Shown here in pieces: positions 54,427-64,000 of a stretch of DNA of 64,000 nucleotides (the first letter of the stretch is position 1; each line of letters opens with the position of its first letter). The notes beneath the pieces were generated by a model. That model saw only the letters and a program-made list of their open reading frames with translations. It had not been told where the DNA came from and did not search any database. The translations under genes were made by a program, and so were the position numbers. This DNA is from Oreohelix idahoensis (taxonomy: Eukaryota > Mollusca > Gastropoda > Stylommatophora > Oreohelicidae), in NCBI GenBank assembly GCA_024509875.1, contig JAMPIV010022931.1:806001-870000 (forward strand), written 5' to 3'.

Positions 54427-57147
54427 CTCCTAGTACAGACGCAATACAGAAACCAGATCTTAGAAATGGGGCACTCTCTTCCCTTTAGCGGACACATGGG
54501 ACAAAACGCCACTATTCAGCGAATAAAAAACCACTATTGGTGGCCAGGAATGAACTCTGACATTGTCAGGTACGTGAAATCCTGCGCCCAGTGCCAACGG
54601 GTAGCACCCAAGCACTTGACACCCCCAGTACCTATGGGGCAAATGCCAATAGTAGGGACTCCATTTGAACGGGTTGCTGTCGACATTATTGGTCCTCTGG
54701 AAAAGACCAAAAGAAGGAACAGGTTCATCCTGACCTTAGTTGACATTTGCACTATGTGGGCCGAAGCCGTACCGCTACCATGCACTAATTCCAAGCATGT
54801 CGCAGAAGCCCTTGTGCAAATTTTTACACGGTTGGGATTCCCTCAACAAGTTTTGACGGACAATGGATCCCAATTCCGTAGCCTGTTAATGGAGGAGATC
54901 TTTAAGATCTTGAGGGCCAAACATATCCACACAAGTCCCTACCATCCGGCCGGAAATGGGCTCGTGGAACGTTTTAACGGTACCCTCACCATGATGTTAC
55001 GTAAGCTGGGTCAGGAGAAACCGGAAGACTGGGACCAATATATATCGGCTGCCTTATTCGCCTACCGAGAGGTACCCCAAGCGTCTACGGGTTTTGCGCC
55101 AGCTACACTTTTATTTGGCAGACCTATTAAGGGGCCACTAGAAGCCTTACTTCGGTCCCTGACAGACCAGAAGGCTGACGAGACAGTCGTCTCTGCAAGC
55201 AAGTATGTATCTGAGCTTAAGGAAAGGCTAAAGCTAGGATGGGATCTAGCTACTACCAACCTTAAGAAAGCCCGCGCTAAAATTACTAAAAGATACAACA
55301 AAGCTGCAAAAGAGAGAGAACTACAACCAGGGGAGAAAGTCCTATTGCTACTTCCAACCGGAAGCAATAAACTTTGCATCGGATGGCAAGGACCGTTTAC
55401 CGTCCTTAAAAAGATCTCACGTACCAACTACAAGATCTCCATCAAAGGAAAGGAGAAGGTCTTCCACATAAATCTGCTAAAGAAATATTTGGAAAGACCG
55501 GTGCCATCCTCCGAGCATCTCCTGGCTGTCGCCATAGCAACGGAAGACGAGGAAGATGATGATGGTTGCATGGAGTATCCACTGCAACCCACAGAATCCT
55601 TTAAAGATGTCAAGTTCGGCGACAATCTCTCACCAGAACAACAAACAGAAACTAGGGCTCTACTAAAACAGTACAGTGCAGTTTTAACGGATGTACCTGG
55701 TCGAACAAATCTCATTGAATTTGATATGAAATTAACAAACGAGACCCCTGTTCAAACCAGAGTTTACCCCATCCCGTACGCTAAAGCTGATGCACTTCGC
55801 GGAGAAATAGACAAGCTGCGTCAGGCAGGAATTATCAGTGAGTCTACATCTCCTTACAGCTCGAGCGTAGTGCTGTTGCAGAAGCCCAATAAGGAAGTTC
55901 GGCTGTGCATTGATTACAGGTTGCTAAACGCTGTAACGGAATTCCAGCCCGAACCTCTCCAAACTGTTTCTGAGTTGTTCACCAAGCTCAGCAAAGCAAA
56001 GATCTTCTCCAAGATTGACCTCAGTAAAGGTTATTATCAAATACCAGTCAAGGAGGAAATTAAACCTTTGTTAGCTTTCAGCACAAGTGAAGAACATTAC
56101 ACATTTAACGTGATGCCGTTCGGTTTGCATAACGCACCAGTAGTGTTCACCAGGATGATGAGGAAGCTTCTACAACCTTTGCAAAGTCCCCATATCCATA
56201 ATTTCATGGATGACATCTTAATTGCATCGGAAACCTATGAAGAACATATTGCTACGGTTGCTATGCTGCTCAGGAGACTACAGGAAACTAGTCTCACAGC
56301 GAGACCTAGCAAATGTCTCATCGGGTTTGAACAGTTAGACTTCCTGGGGCACACTATTTCTCACGGATGCAGTTGGCCTATTAAGAAGAACGTGGAGAAA
56401 ATAGTGGCAGCAAAAAGACCCCAAACGAAGAAAGACGTACGTTCCTTCATATCGCTATGTGCATACTATCAGAAGTACATCCAGAACTTCAACGGACTGA
56501 CGGCACCTCTGACTGACCTCACAAAGAAAGGTTGTCCTGATAAAGTCATATGGGATCAAAAGTGCGAACACGCGTATAGCACTTTGAAAGGACAGTTGTC
56601 TGCATACCCCATTTTGAGGTCGCCTGACCTCAAGAAACCTTTTGTACTGAGAGTCGACGCGTCAGGTCAGGGCATCGGGTCAACACTGCTTCAAGCCGAT
56701 GACAGTGACCTGAACATGCTATTTCCAGTTGCCTATGGCAGTCGGAAATTAAATAAAGCGGAACGGAACTACAGCGTAGTTGAAAGGGAATGTCTTGCTC
56801 TGATTGACGGTATCAGACGCCATCATGAGTTTCTTTATGGTACATCTTTCACGGTGCAAACAGACCACGCTCCGTTAGCATTTCTTGGTGCCAATAAAGA
56901 ATTTAACGCTAGGATCATGCGTTGGGCCCTCCTTCTAAGCGTCTATTCTTTCAAAGTGGAATATATTCCGGGAAGACAGAATGTCGGGGCTGATTTCCTG
57001 AGTAGAAACTGGTCTGCAGAGAAAGAAGAGCAAACTGAAGATACCACTCATCCTAAAATCACCAATCAGGTCACCTCCATTGTCAAAAATGAAAACATGA
57101 AAATGGTTTCATGTCTAAAAGTGGGGACGATTGTGACGTACGTCTAG
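54427..57147 (+). CDS. Element C pol: integrase, reverse transcriptase, RNase H
   Basis: 893 codons from the first ATG at 54466, open in register back to the TAG. Order: integrase zinc domain (GHMGQ...CAQCQ), core D near 73 (AVDIIGPL), D near 132 (TDNGSQ) and E near 168 (VERFNG) with exactly 35 residues between the last two, GPY/F module (GWQGPF), RT with LSKGYYQIPV and FMDD near 580, RNase H (RVDASGQGIGS; YSVVERECLAL; QTDHAPL) ending in NVGADFLSR. No integrase follows. The last codons run into the 3' LTR. This is the best preserved of the three integrase-first pol frames, with no internal break. Confidence 0.93.
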   Translation, partial: LLVQTQYRNQILEMGHSLPFSGHMGQNATIQRIKNHYWWPGMNSDIVRYVKSCAQCQRVAPKHLTPPVPMGQMPIVGTPFERVAVDIIGPLEKTKRRNRFILTLVDICTMWAEAVPLPCTNSKHVAEALVQIFTRLGFPQQVLTDNGSQFRSLLMEEIFKILRAKHIHTSPYHPAGNGLVERFNGTLTMMLRKLGQEKPEDWDQYISAALFAYREVPQASTGFAPATLLFGRPIKGPLEALLRSLTDQKADETVVSASKYVSELKERLKLGWDLATTNLKKARAKITKRYNKAAKERELQPGEKVLLLLPTGSNKLCIGWQGPFTVLKKISRTNYKISIKGKEKVFHINLLKKYLERPVPSSEHLLAVAIATEDEEDDDGCMEYPLQPTESFKDVKFGDNLSPEQQTETRALLKQYSAVLTDVPGRTNLIEFDMKLTNETPVQTRVYPIPYAKADALRGEIDKLRQAGIISESTSPYSSSVVLLQKPNKEVRLCIDYRLLNAVTEFQPEPLQTVSELFTKLSKAKIFSKIDLSKGYYQIPVKEEIKPLLAFSTSEEHYTFNVMPFGLHNAPVVFTRMMRKLLQPLQSPHIHNFMDDILIASETYEEHIATVAMLLRRLQETSLTARPSKCLIGFEQLDFLGHTISHGCSWPIKKNVEKIVAAKRPQTKKDVRSFISLCAYYQKYIQNFNGLTAPLTDLTKKGCPDKVIWDQKCEHAYSTLKGQLSAYPILRSPDLKKPFVLRVDASGQGIGSTLLQADDSDLNMLFPVAYGSRKLNKAERNYSVVERECLALIDGIRRHHEFLYGTSFTVQTDHAPLAFLGANKEFNARIMRWALLLSVYSFKVEYIPGRQNVGADFLSRNWSAEKEEQTEDTTHPKITNQVTSIVKNENMKMVSCLKVGTIVTYV
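57115..57131 (+). promoter_or_regulatory. Polypurine tract of element C
   Basis: aaaagtggggacgat lies directly before the 3' LTR start and overlaps the last pol codons. Confidence 0.65.
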
Positions 57148-59554
57148 TTTGACAAGTGAATTTTCCCTGATATGATGGATGATTTAAGGGACCCTTAGCT
57201 TTTCATAACATTAGAACCCCTGAACATTTGTTGTAACCTTTCGTTTCGCCAGAGCGAACCGCGCGGAACTCATGTAGTATGCGGCACGAGATCAAAGAGA
57301 CAGACCGAGGGATTTTAGGGGAGACTATCGGCGTTATCAAAGACAGTAGTGGTCCCTGATACGAGACGCAGTTGCTTGCCGCTAATTTCGCGTCTCGGTG
57401 TCAATCGAGGAACCGAGCGAACGGGGAAAGCGAACGGACAGCAGCGAACGGAGATACGAAGACCAGGGTGCGGTTTCTTCTCTTGATTTCGCGGTCAGAT
57501 CCCCAAAAGTTCGTGAGATCAAATAAGCTGTCAAGTTTATCATGTCCCACTCAACTTACATTCCATTTTAGCTAAATAGACCATGTAGAACTAGACACGT
57601 TATCACTCGCTGGCCAGACCTTTACAGAAGCACTAGCTTATTGAAATCTTGTTATAGATTTTCCCCTGGATTTTATATATATTTGCAGTGATTTCTAATT
57701 CTGTGCAAAGCGGTAATATATATTGTGTAAAGTGATCAGTGGTCTAGCTCAGTCATTCTATTTAAAGGGATTTTGTGTTAATTTAAATCTATTTAATTAA
57801 ACCATCTCAAGAGTTCCAGTTTTAAATATAATGATCTATCTATTATATTATTTCAAAAGATAATAGATGCTTAAATTAACTTTTAAAGTCGCGAAGGAAT
57901 TTATAATTAATAAATTCAGTTTAGTCCTAGTTTTATAGATGTGTGTTTTTAACCACTAGAACTCGCGCAGTGTTTATTAAATACATAATTAAATACGCGA
58001 GCATATATATAATAGGCTTAACGGGAAATTCATCGCGCTTTAGAAGGTTATTTGTTTTCGGTATATTACATGTCTTTTTTTCTTTCATACAGAGTGATCG
58101 TACCTGCGGTCCCAGCAAAATTAAGAAAGCAATAAAGAAATCAATCTAAGCAAAGCAAAGCATAAACAGTGTGTAGAGTTCCCCTGACGCAGAACTTGTT
58201 GAGACTGTGTAAATTTTTAATCTTTGAGGCGATTCTATGTTTGGAATTCCGCTATCTAACTTATAGCAAAGAAAGCACACCCAAAGACAAATTTAACGCA
58301 CCATCAAACAACTTAAGTCGTAACGGGAAGAAGAACACTGGCCCGAGCTTTGTTAGTTTACTGACACAGAGAGATAATTCATAATTTCCTGAACAGTGAT
58401 GTGACTAGTTTTCTCACTGGACTTAAACCATACCTCACGGATAAAGTGTACCAGCACGCGTAAGAATTTTATTATCAGCGCCATAGTCAAATAGACCACA
58501 CCATCCTCACCCCGGTATCAGAGACCGTGCCCTCCCATAGAAACTGTTATTAAGAAAAGAGACACAACTACAGATTCATTTTCCAGCGATTACGGGATCC
58601 TTTTATGTGCTGACCGCCTACCCGCTAATCTGGGGCTAGAACTTGAACAAACACTCATACATTTAGTTTGAGGTGTAACTGCTGTTGTGTTATTCTATGG
58701 AGTGCAAGATTTTTTCACAATCGGTAAGTGAGAGCAAGATGAGTGAAGGCCTTTGCTAGCGCGTGTATGAATGACAGGAAATTAATTCTTTTGTGTGACC
58801 ATTTTGTTAACTTGCTTACCTGGTAATATATATCTTTTCTGTATACCCTACATTGTTCCTTTAAGTGGGATAGTTGATAATTTGTTAACTCTGTCTAAAA
58901 CCACCTCCTTTCCATTTGCTTAGTAAAGGGAAGTGGGAAGAACAGGTTTTTTTTTCTATCACCTATACCAAATTTTGTAACACCTCTTTCAGAGTAATTA
59001 ACTTCACTGTTAGGTTAACGTACCTATGTTCCTGATATTATCTATCTTTGGACTGGGTTTATCTTTGTCTAATAAGCGGGAAGGGCTTAGTCGATACCAA
59101 TCTTCTTCACCCCTCCCAAACTTGTTATTTGCATTTGTGTACTTATGATAATTTATGTAATATCTGATATTTTTAGTGATTGATGTTTAAAGTGAATAAA
59201 ATCACATAAACTCATTTAGTTCTGCGTGTTGGATATACCCAAAGCCCAACTTTTCCCCTATTCGTTTAATATAGTTTGTATCAACGTCGTGTGTGTGTTT
59301 GAAAACACCAAATCGGTGTGCGCGCAGATGCGAGTCTGGAAAACTGGCAAATAATTGTTTGACCAGGAGAGTGAAAGAGAAGATTGAGAGACACGATTTG
59401 TCGTAAATAAGTCTGTCTTTACTCTCCTCCAGCTCGCTGTGAAGCAACTATTAAATCTCTACATTTTCTATCACTGAGCTTTCCATCATCATTTTCCACT
59501 CTAAACCGGACCACTATTTCTACGACTCTTTTCTCTCAAAAGAAATTTACGACA
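57132..59554 (+). repeat. 3' LTR of element C
   Basis: 2423 bp. It differs from the 5' copy at scattered bases and in a short indel near 58932, where the 5' copy has extra bases. It has an empty site for the SINE found in the solo LTR at 17885. Confidence 0.93.
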
Positions 59555-59559
59555 GGTGG

Positions 59560-60349
59560 TTTGGAAATCCCATATTTTTCATAATAGCCCATAACTGCTG
59601 ATGTTGTACACAATCGAAAGCTTTGGTGTAATCAATGAAACAAGTATGTAGGTCAACGTTGAATTCTCTACACTTTTCTATGATGATCCTCATGTTGAAT
59701 ATATGATCTCTAGTGCCTCTACCTGGTCGAAAACCCGCCTGTACTTCGTTTATTTCTGTTTCTAGCTTTTGTTGCATCCTTTTCATTATGATTTGTAATA
59801 GTATTTTGCTGGCATGGCTTATAAGAGCTATAGTTCTGTAGTTTGTGCACAGTTTCAGGTTGCCCTTTTTTGGCAAGGGTATGTAAATTGATCTTTTCCA
59901 TTCCTTGGGCCAAATTCCGCTTTGCCAGATCTTGCAGCATAATGCATGGTATATACGAGCGCTGCCTTCTCCTCCTGCCTGTATCATTTCAGCTGTTATT
60001 TCATCACAACCAGGAGATTTTCCACTTTTTAAGTGTTTGATTGCGTTCCGGACTTCCTCTATGGTAGGTTCTGGTTCACGTTCTGCTTCATTCATGACGT
60101 TGTTATCTGCCTCTTTGTTTATTTCCGTATACATTTCTTGACAGTACTCCTTCCATCTGTTCAGAATATCTTTACGTTCTGTTAGAGTGCCGCCTTTCTT
60201 GTCGTTTATTGCTCGAGGTGATGATTTAAAGTTGCTGTTCTTCAATGTTCTTACTTCAGAAAACATATTCTTACTCAATCCCTGTTCGCGCATTTCCTCT
60301 ATTTTCCTGCAGGTGTCGTTTATGTATTGTTGTTTGTCTTGTCTGACTC
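59560..60349 (-). CDS. RTE LINE: reverse transcriptase N-terminal part
   Basis: A frame open on the minus strand from the A7 run to the element C junction. It contains KSGKSPGCDEITAEMIQ, WKRSIYIPLPKKG, NYRTIALISHASKILLQI, QAGFRPGRGTRDHIFN and DYTKAFDCVQHQQLW, which are RT blocks 1-4. It stops inside element C's LTR by chance. The true continuation is at 49328. Upstream it joins the endonuclease frame through a one-base shift. Confidence 0.88.
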
Positions 60350-61626
60350 GTTTTTTTAATCTGCTTTGTGTATTCCTTGTACAACTCCTGATTTTCTGTA
60401 TCTTTTTTGGACTTCATTTTTCTTCTCTCTACCACCAACTTCAGTGTTTCGTCTGAGATGTATTCTCGTCTCTTTATACTTCTTTTAGGAATTAACCTCT
60501 GTGCATTTGTAATATAAACATCTCTGATGTTATTGGCAAGTTCATCTGGTGTCATTTCCTCCTGTACTGCCATAAGAATGTCAAATTGATTCTGAATATC
60601 GACACTGTACTCTTCTGGTATGGCGCTTGTGTCATAACATATTACTTTGTCGCTTTTAACGACTTTTTTCAATTTGATCTTGAAGTTTGCAGCAAGAAGT
60701 TCATGGTCGGAGTCACAGTCTGCTCCTGGGAGCGTCTTGATGGATGAGATACAAGATCGCCACCTTTGTTGTATTAAGATGTAATCTATTTGGTTCTTGC
60801 TTTTTCCGTCCGGTGACGTCCATGTATATAGTCTTCTAGGGTGTTGCATGAAAAGAGTATTTGTGATGACTAGGCTGTTTTCTAGGCAGAATGTTGTCAA
60901 GCGTTCTCCTCTCTCATTTCTCTGACCCAATCCATAACTTCCTTTCACTCTTTTTTCATGTTCTAATCTTTCGTTTCCAACTTTGGCATTAAAATCTCCC
61001 ATTATTATCCTAATATCTTGCTTATTTGCTTTCTCTAATGCGTATTGCTGTTCATTGTAAAAATCTTCAATTTCCTGTTCTTCAGCAGCTGCTGTTGGCG
61101 CATATGTTTGTATAATTGTGATGTTCTTTCTTTTTCCTTTCAGTCTGATTGTGACAATGCGGTCATTTATGGGATTATATCCTAATAGGGAGGCAGCTGT
61201 CCTTTTAGACAGGTAGAAGCCGACGCCGCTCTGACCTCCTCTCTCTTTGCCTGAGTATATGAATGTTCCTCCTGATGGAATCGAAAAGTGTCCCTGGCCC
61301 GACCATCTGTGCTCTGAGATGCCCAGGATATCGATGTTTAGTCTTTCCATCTCGTTCTTCACTATGTACTGTTTTCCTTGGTATAAGCTTCTGACGTTCC
61401 ATGTTCCTATTTTGATTATTTTTCTAAGACCGATGACATGGTTTTCCGTGGTAACACAGTCAGGCTTTTGGCCGTCATCACTATTACCTGTACTGACGCT
61501 GCCAACGATCTCTTCCCCAGTTAAATATGATCTGCCTGGCCTGGGGGCCTCACCACCAGATCTTTGCGTGGTATTCAGATTAGCCATTATGGATTTTTTG
61601 GCATTGTACATCCAGTAGTTTGCCAT
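60271..61626 (-). CDS. RTE LINE: APE-type endonuclease
   Basis: 451-codon frame. Endonuclease motifs in order: IGTWNVRSL (catalytic N), ISEHRW (E), YAPTAA, GDFNAKVG (D, N), QIDYILI and SDHELL (final D-H). This enzyme nicks the target so that the RT can prime from it. Its frame shifts at an A7 run (60351-60357). Past that the true protein continues in the neighbouring frame, so about the last 20 residues here are out of register. The start at MANYWMYN may be internal, because the 5' boundary is not certain. Vertebrate relatives are often annotated as craniofacial development protein 2-like. Confidence 0.9.
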   Translation of the reverse strand: MANYWMYNAKKSIMANLNTTQRSGGEAPRPGRSYLTGEEIVGSVSTGNSDDGQKPDCVTTENHVIGLRKIIKIGTWNVRSLYQGKQYIVKNEMERLNIDILGISEHRWSGQGHFSIPSGGTFIYSGKERGGQSGVGFYLSKRTAASLLGYNPINDRIVTIRLKGKRKNITIIQTYAPTAAAEEQEIEDFYNEQQYALEKANKQDIRIIMGDFNAKVGNERLEHEKRVKGSYGLGQRNERGERLTTFCLENSLVITNTLFMQHPRRLYTWTSPDGKSKNQIDYILIQQRWRSCISSIKTLPGADCDSDHELLAANFKIKLKKVVKSDKVICYDTSAIPEEYSVDIQNQFDILMAVQEEMTPDELANNIRDVYITNAQRLIPKRSIKRREYISDETLKLVVERRKMKSKKDTENQELYKEYTKQIKKTSQTRQTTIHKRHLQENRGNARTGIE

Positions 61627-61809
61627 TGCTTTCTGGATGGTTCTGGCCGCTTACCATTACAGTCCATGGTGCGCCCTCAGCCCGATACCAGGCCTTTCCA
61701 ACTCCTGCCCTAGAAGCCGTTGTCAAAATATTATTGATCATCCGCCCGTTCGGCCAGCAGTTGTGTGTACTGTTAAGGGGGACCTCCCTTTTTCAATTTA
61801 CTCACTATT

Positions 61810-63660
61810 TCCTTTACGAACGATTATTTCATAAAACGAATGCCTAGCAACGCTGTTAACTCGCTTCCAGGCTATGTGGACTCAAGTCACTAGCTTTCCT
61901 TTTAAAGCTGTAGAGAATTGATAGAACTGATATTATTTAAACAACATTACACAAAACATGACCATGATAACGTGTTAGGACAAGGCGTTAGGATTTATGG
62001 TTAGTCTATAACTCGACGGAGTAAAGGCGACTTCTGTGGCAACGTACGATTACATGTGATTTAACCACTGCGGATTATAATGTCTTCGTTGTTCTCTATG
62101 TTTCAGAGCCATACAATGAGACTAAATGTGTGAGTTAAGAGACTATAAATGGGTTGGGCTTGATATATTTTAATGCCCATTCGTCACTATGCAATGAAAG
62201 ATCCGGTTGTCACCTCAAGTTATAATGTTTGGTGGAGAAGGTTGGTAGGGACTTATGGTGATTTTCGGGCTCACATGGGGACTTGTTAAATACATCGTCT
62301 CAATTTTAGTTTAGGCAGCACTTTGTGCCGGTCAAAAATACAATATACCTAAATGTTTTTCAATACTCTTTAAAAAAAAACTCGTGTTATACATATTTAC
62401 TGACTTGTATTGAGTAAAGCGTGCATTTATTTATCCCATATAAAATGTAGCTACATATTTATATAACAATGGCAAATGACAAAAACATTTTCTTCTTAAT
62501 TTAAAATATATTGTAAATTTTTACTTTGCTACAAATGTGCTACAAACAAAATTATATAAAGTAAATATGTAATGTGTTTAAAGTTATAACTTGCTTTCCG
62601 CACATATTACTCCCCTTGTAAAAAAAATTACGTCCCTTAGTTAAACGCATAAATATCTCATCGTTTCAATATGAGGGAAATAGCAATTATATGGTAGTGG
62701 AGAATTGATAAGAGTTCCCAAAGTCAATGTCTGGTTGTGTAGTGAATACAGAAAAGTTGTAAAAAGTCAATGACTTTACTATTGCCCTCCCCCCTCCTTT
62801 CTTTTTCTCCAATGCGTATAGAATCGATACTTGCTACAAAACCATGGCAGATACTTTCTTAAAATAAACTAAGGCTCAAAGTGAAACATGTCATAATGGT
62901 TAAAGCAGCTGTTTTTGTAACAATATTTAGTTGATTATGAGATGGCTAGTACTTTTGACGGCCTCAGGCTTGCTGCCTGTTGTGACTACATGTGGACGGC
63001 GTGGTCTTGTATTTGTAACCTGAAAGACGTGTACTAATTTACAGCTTTTCTTGTTGTTAGTGTGTGAACAGCGGCGCATGGATAGCGCCTAAAGTAGATC
63101 TATAGTGTAATTCATCATCTGTAGGAGGATATACATATAAAGACACTAACTGGAGTTATTGGATTTGGTTCCACAGAAGCGGAAGGATTAGGAACTCTGT
63201 TATTTATTTGTCGGTGTTCTACAGGAGGGTTTTTTTGTTGATGACGTGTTTGTTCGTTGGTGTTTAACTGGATATTTGTTAACTTGATGTGAATATTGAT
63301 GCCTTTCTTATGTTGTTGTGCTGATATACTTATTTCTTATATGTTCTTCCTTAAAAAACCTTTACTAAATTTTACTCATTTATTAACGCTCTGCTCACGA
63401 CCCTTCATCCATACTTAATATTGCAGCTCTTACTATTGTCTCTATTGGACCAGAGAAAGGAGAGAGAGCGGGTGGTTCTTAAGACTATATAAGGGGCTTG
63501 GAAAGAGAGATAGCTTTAATGATTCCTCTTCCAGGTTCGTCTCGTTCATCCTATTTACACATTATCGGTGTGTTGTCCATAATTCTGGTCAGTTCACTCT
63601 CATTGTCGATTTCACAAAAATTGTCTGACTCGACAAATACTCTAAAACCTTAATTCAACC
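61810..63660. other. Non-genic stretch
   Basis: AT-rich DNA. A short piece at about 62080-62145 (ttctctatgtttcagagcca and flanks) matches the LINE family R relics. Otherwise I see no gene. Confidence 0.5.
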
Positions 63661-63664
63661 CGAA

Positions 63665-63776
<112 letters not shown>

Positions 63777-63975
63777 TCCCTATTAGTCATTTCTGACCAA
63801 AGAAGCGTACCTTTCGAAATAACTTTCGGTGGCATGAGTTGGGCAATTGTAGATCAAGCTGTTGCCCATGCAGCAAGACCCGGCCTGGACGTCAGAGGAA
63901 CGGGCTAGCCGATACAGTCTGACACCAGTAGCAACAGCCTAGTCACTAGTAGGATACGGAACTTGCCCTCGGTAA

Positions 63976-64000
63976 GCATGTATTAGCTCTAGAATTGCCA
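63976..64000 (-). rRNA. 18S rRNA conserved segment (edge of window)
   Basis: On the minus strand the last 25 bases read TGGCAATTCTAGAGCTAATA plus CATGC, a near-universal stretch of eukaryotic 18S rRNA about 150 nt from its 5' end. The gene's 5' end would be outside the window to the right. To the left (63780-63975) I cannot follow the expected conserved 18S blocks before the TA tract. This may be a truncated or pseudogene copy, or one with a much-expanded variable region. Confidence 0.5.

Larger units (their letters stand above)
49329..59554 (+). mobile_element. LTR retrotransposon C (Ty3/Gypsy, integrase-first order), complete
   Basis: Complete element with LTRs at 49329-51755 and 57132-59554, TGTGACGTACG...TTACGACA, and a 5-bp target duplication GGTGG at 49324-49328 and 59555-59559. 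LTRs differ at roughly a dozen sites and a few short indels. The internal part encodes Gag, protease, integrase, RT and RNase H in this order. It interrupts the RTE LINE. Two solo LTRs of the family lie at 17885 and 45796. Gag has a stop and a frameshift, and a TAG separates protease from integrase. Confidence 0.95.
48300..61800 (-). mobile_element. RTE/CFDP2-type LINE, split by element C
   Basis: One LINE of about 3.3 kb in two parts, 59555-61800 (5' part) and 48300-49328 (3' part), with element C between. Removing C and one GGTGG copy makes the RT reading frame continuous across the junction. A single open frame with an APE endonuclease and RT, a short 3' region and this length are typical of RTE-clade elements. 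The 5' limit is approximate. Confidence 0.9.

Overview
The window is eukaryotic, intron-poor and dominated by transposable elements. I see no host protein-coding gene. RTE/CFDP2-type LINEs, an RNase H-bearing LINE, a tRNA-derived SINE and several Ty3/Gypsy families, in AT-rich DNA with many minisatellites, fit an invertebrate animal genome. A lophotrochozoan such as a mollusc is my guess and is not proven. At the extreme right edge 25 nt match a universally conserved stretch of 18S rRNA on the minus strand.

Layout. 1-345: decayed LINE relic. About 1378-2150: 35-bp minisatellite. 2295-13051: Gypsy element A (minus), TSD CTCAT, left LTR split by a 5'-truncated LINE. About 13079-13365: 21-bp minisatellite. 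13366-17884: no gene seen. 17885-20636: solo LTR of the C family (TSD CCCAC) carrying a SINE with its own 13-bp TSD. About 21900-23070: LINE relic. 23133-33062: Gypsy element B (minus), TSD AAACC. 34210-40978: Gypsy element D (minus), LTRs that look identical, TSD GAAG. 40979-44190: no gene, with a hairpin and a hAT-like terminus. 44195-45310: 79-bp triplication and LINE relic. 45315-48300: minisatellite split by an inverted solo LTR of the C family. 48300-61800: RTE-type LINE (minus) split by complete Gypsy element C (49329-59554, plus, TSD GGTGG). 61800-64000: no gene, a long (TA)n tract and the 18S-like edge.

The most unusual content is pol domain order. Elements A, B and C are three distinct families, and all read Gag, protease, integrase, reverse transcriptase, RNase H. 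This is the Ty1/copia order, but the proteins are Gypsy-like (GPY/F module after the integrase). It is the arrangement known for the Gmr1 group. Element D, between B and C, has the normal Gypsy order with integrase last, so it serves as an internal control. D also shows a clear -1 frameshift heptamer inside its Gag zinc-knuckle codons.

The insertions can be ordered by nesting and LTR divergence. D (no LTR difference seen) and B (about three in 1334 bp) are youngest. A and C (roughly a dozen each in 2.0-2.4 kb) are older. The SINE is younger than the solo LTR it sits in, and the truncated LINE is younger than element A. Most open reading frames carry one or more breaks (nonsense codons or small indels, several in homopolymers), so only D looks close to autonomous.
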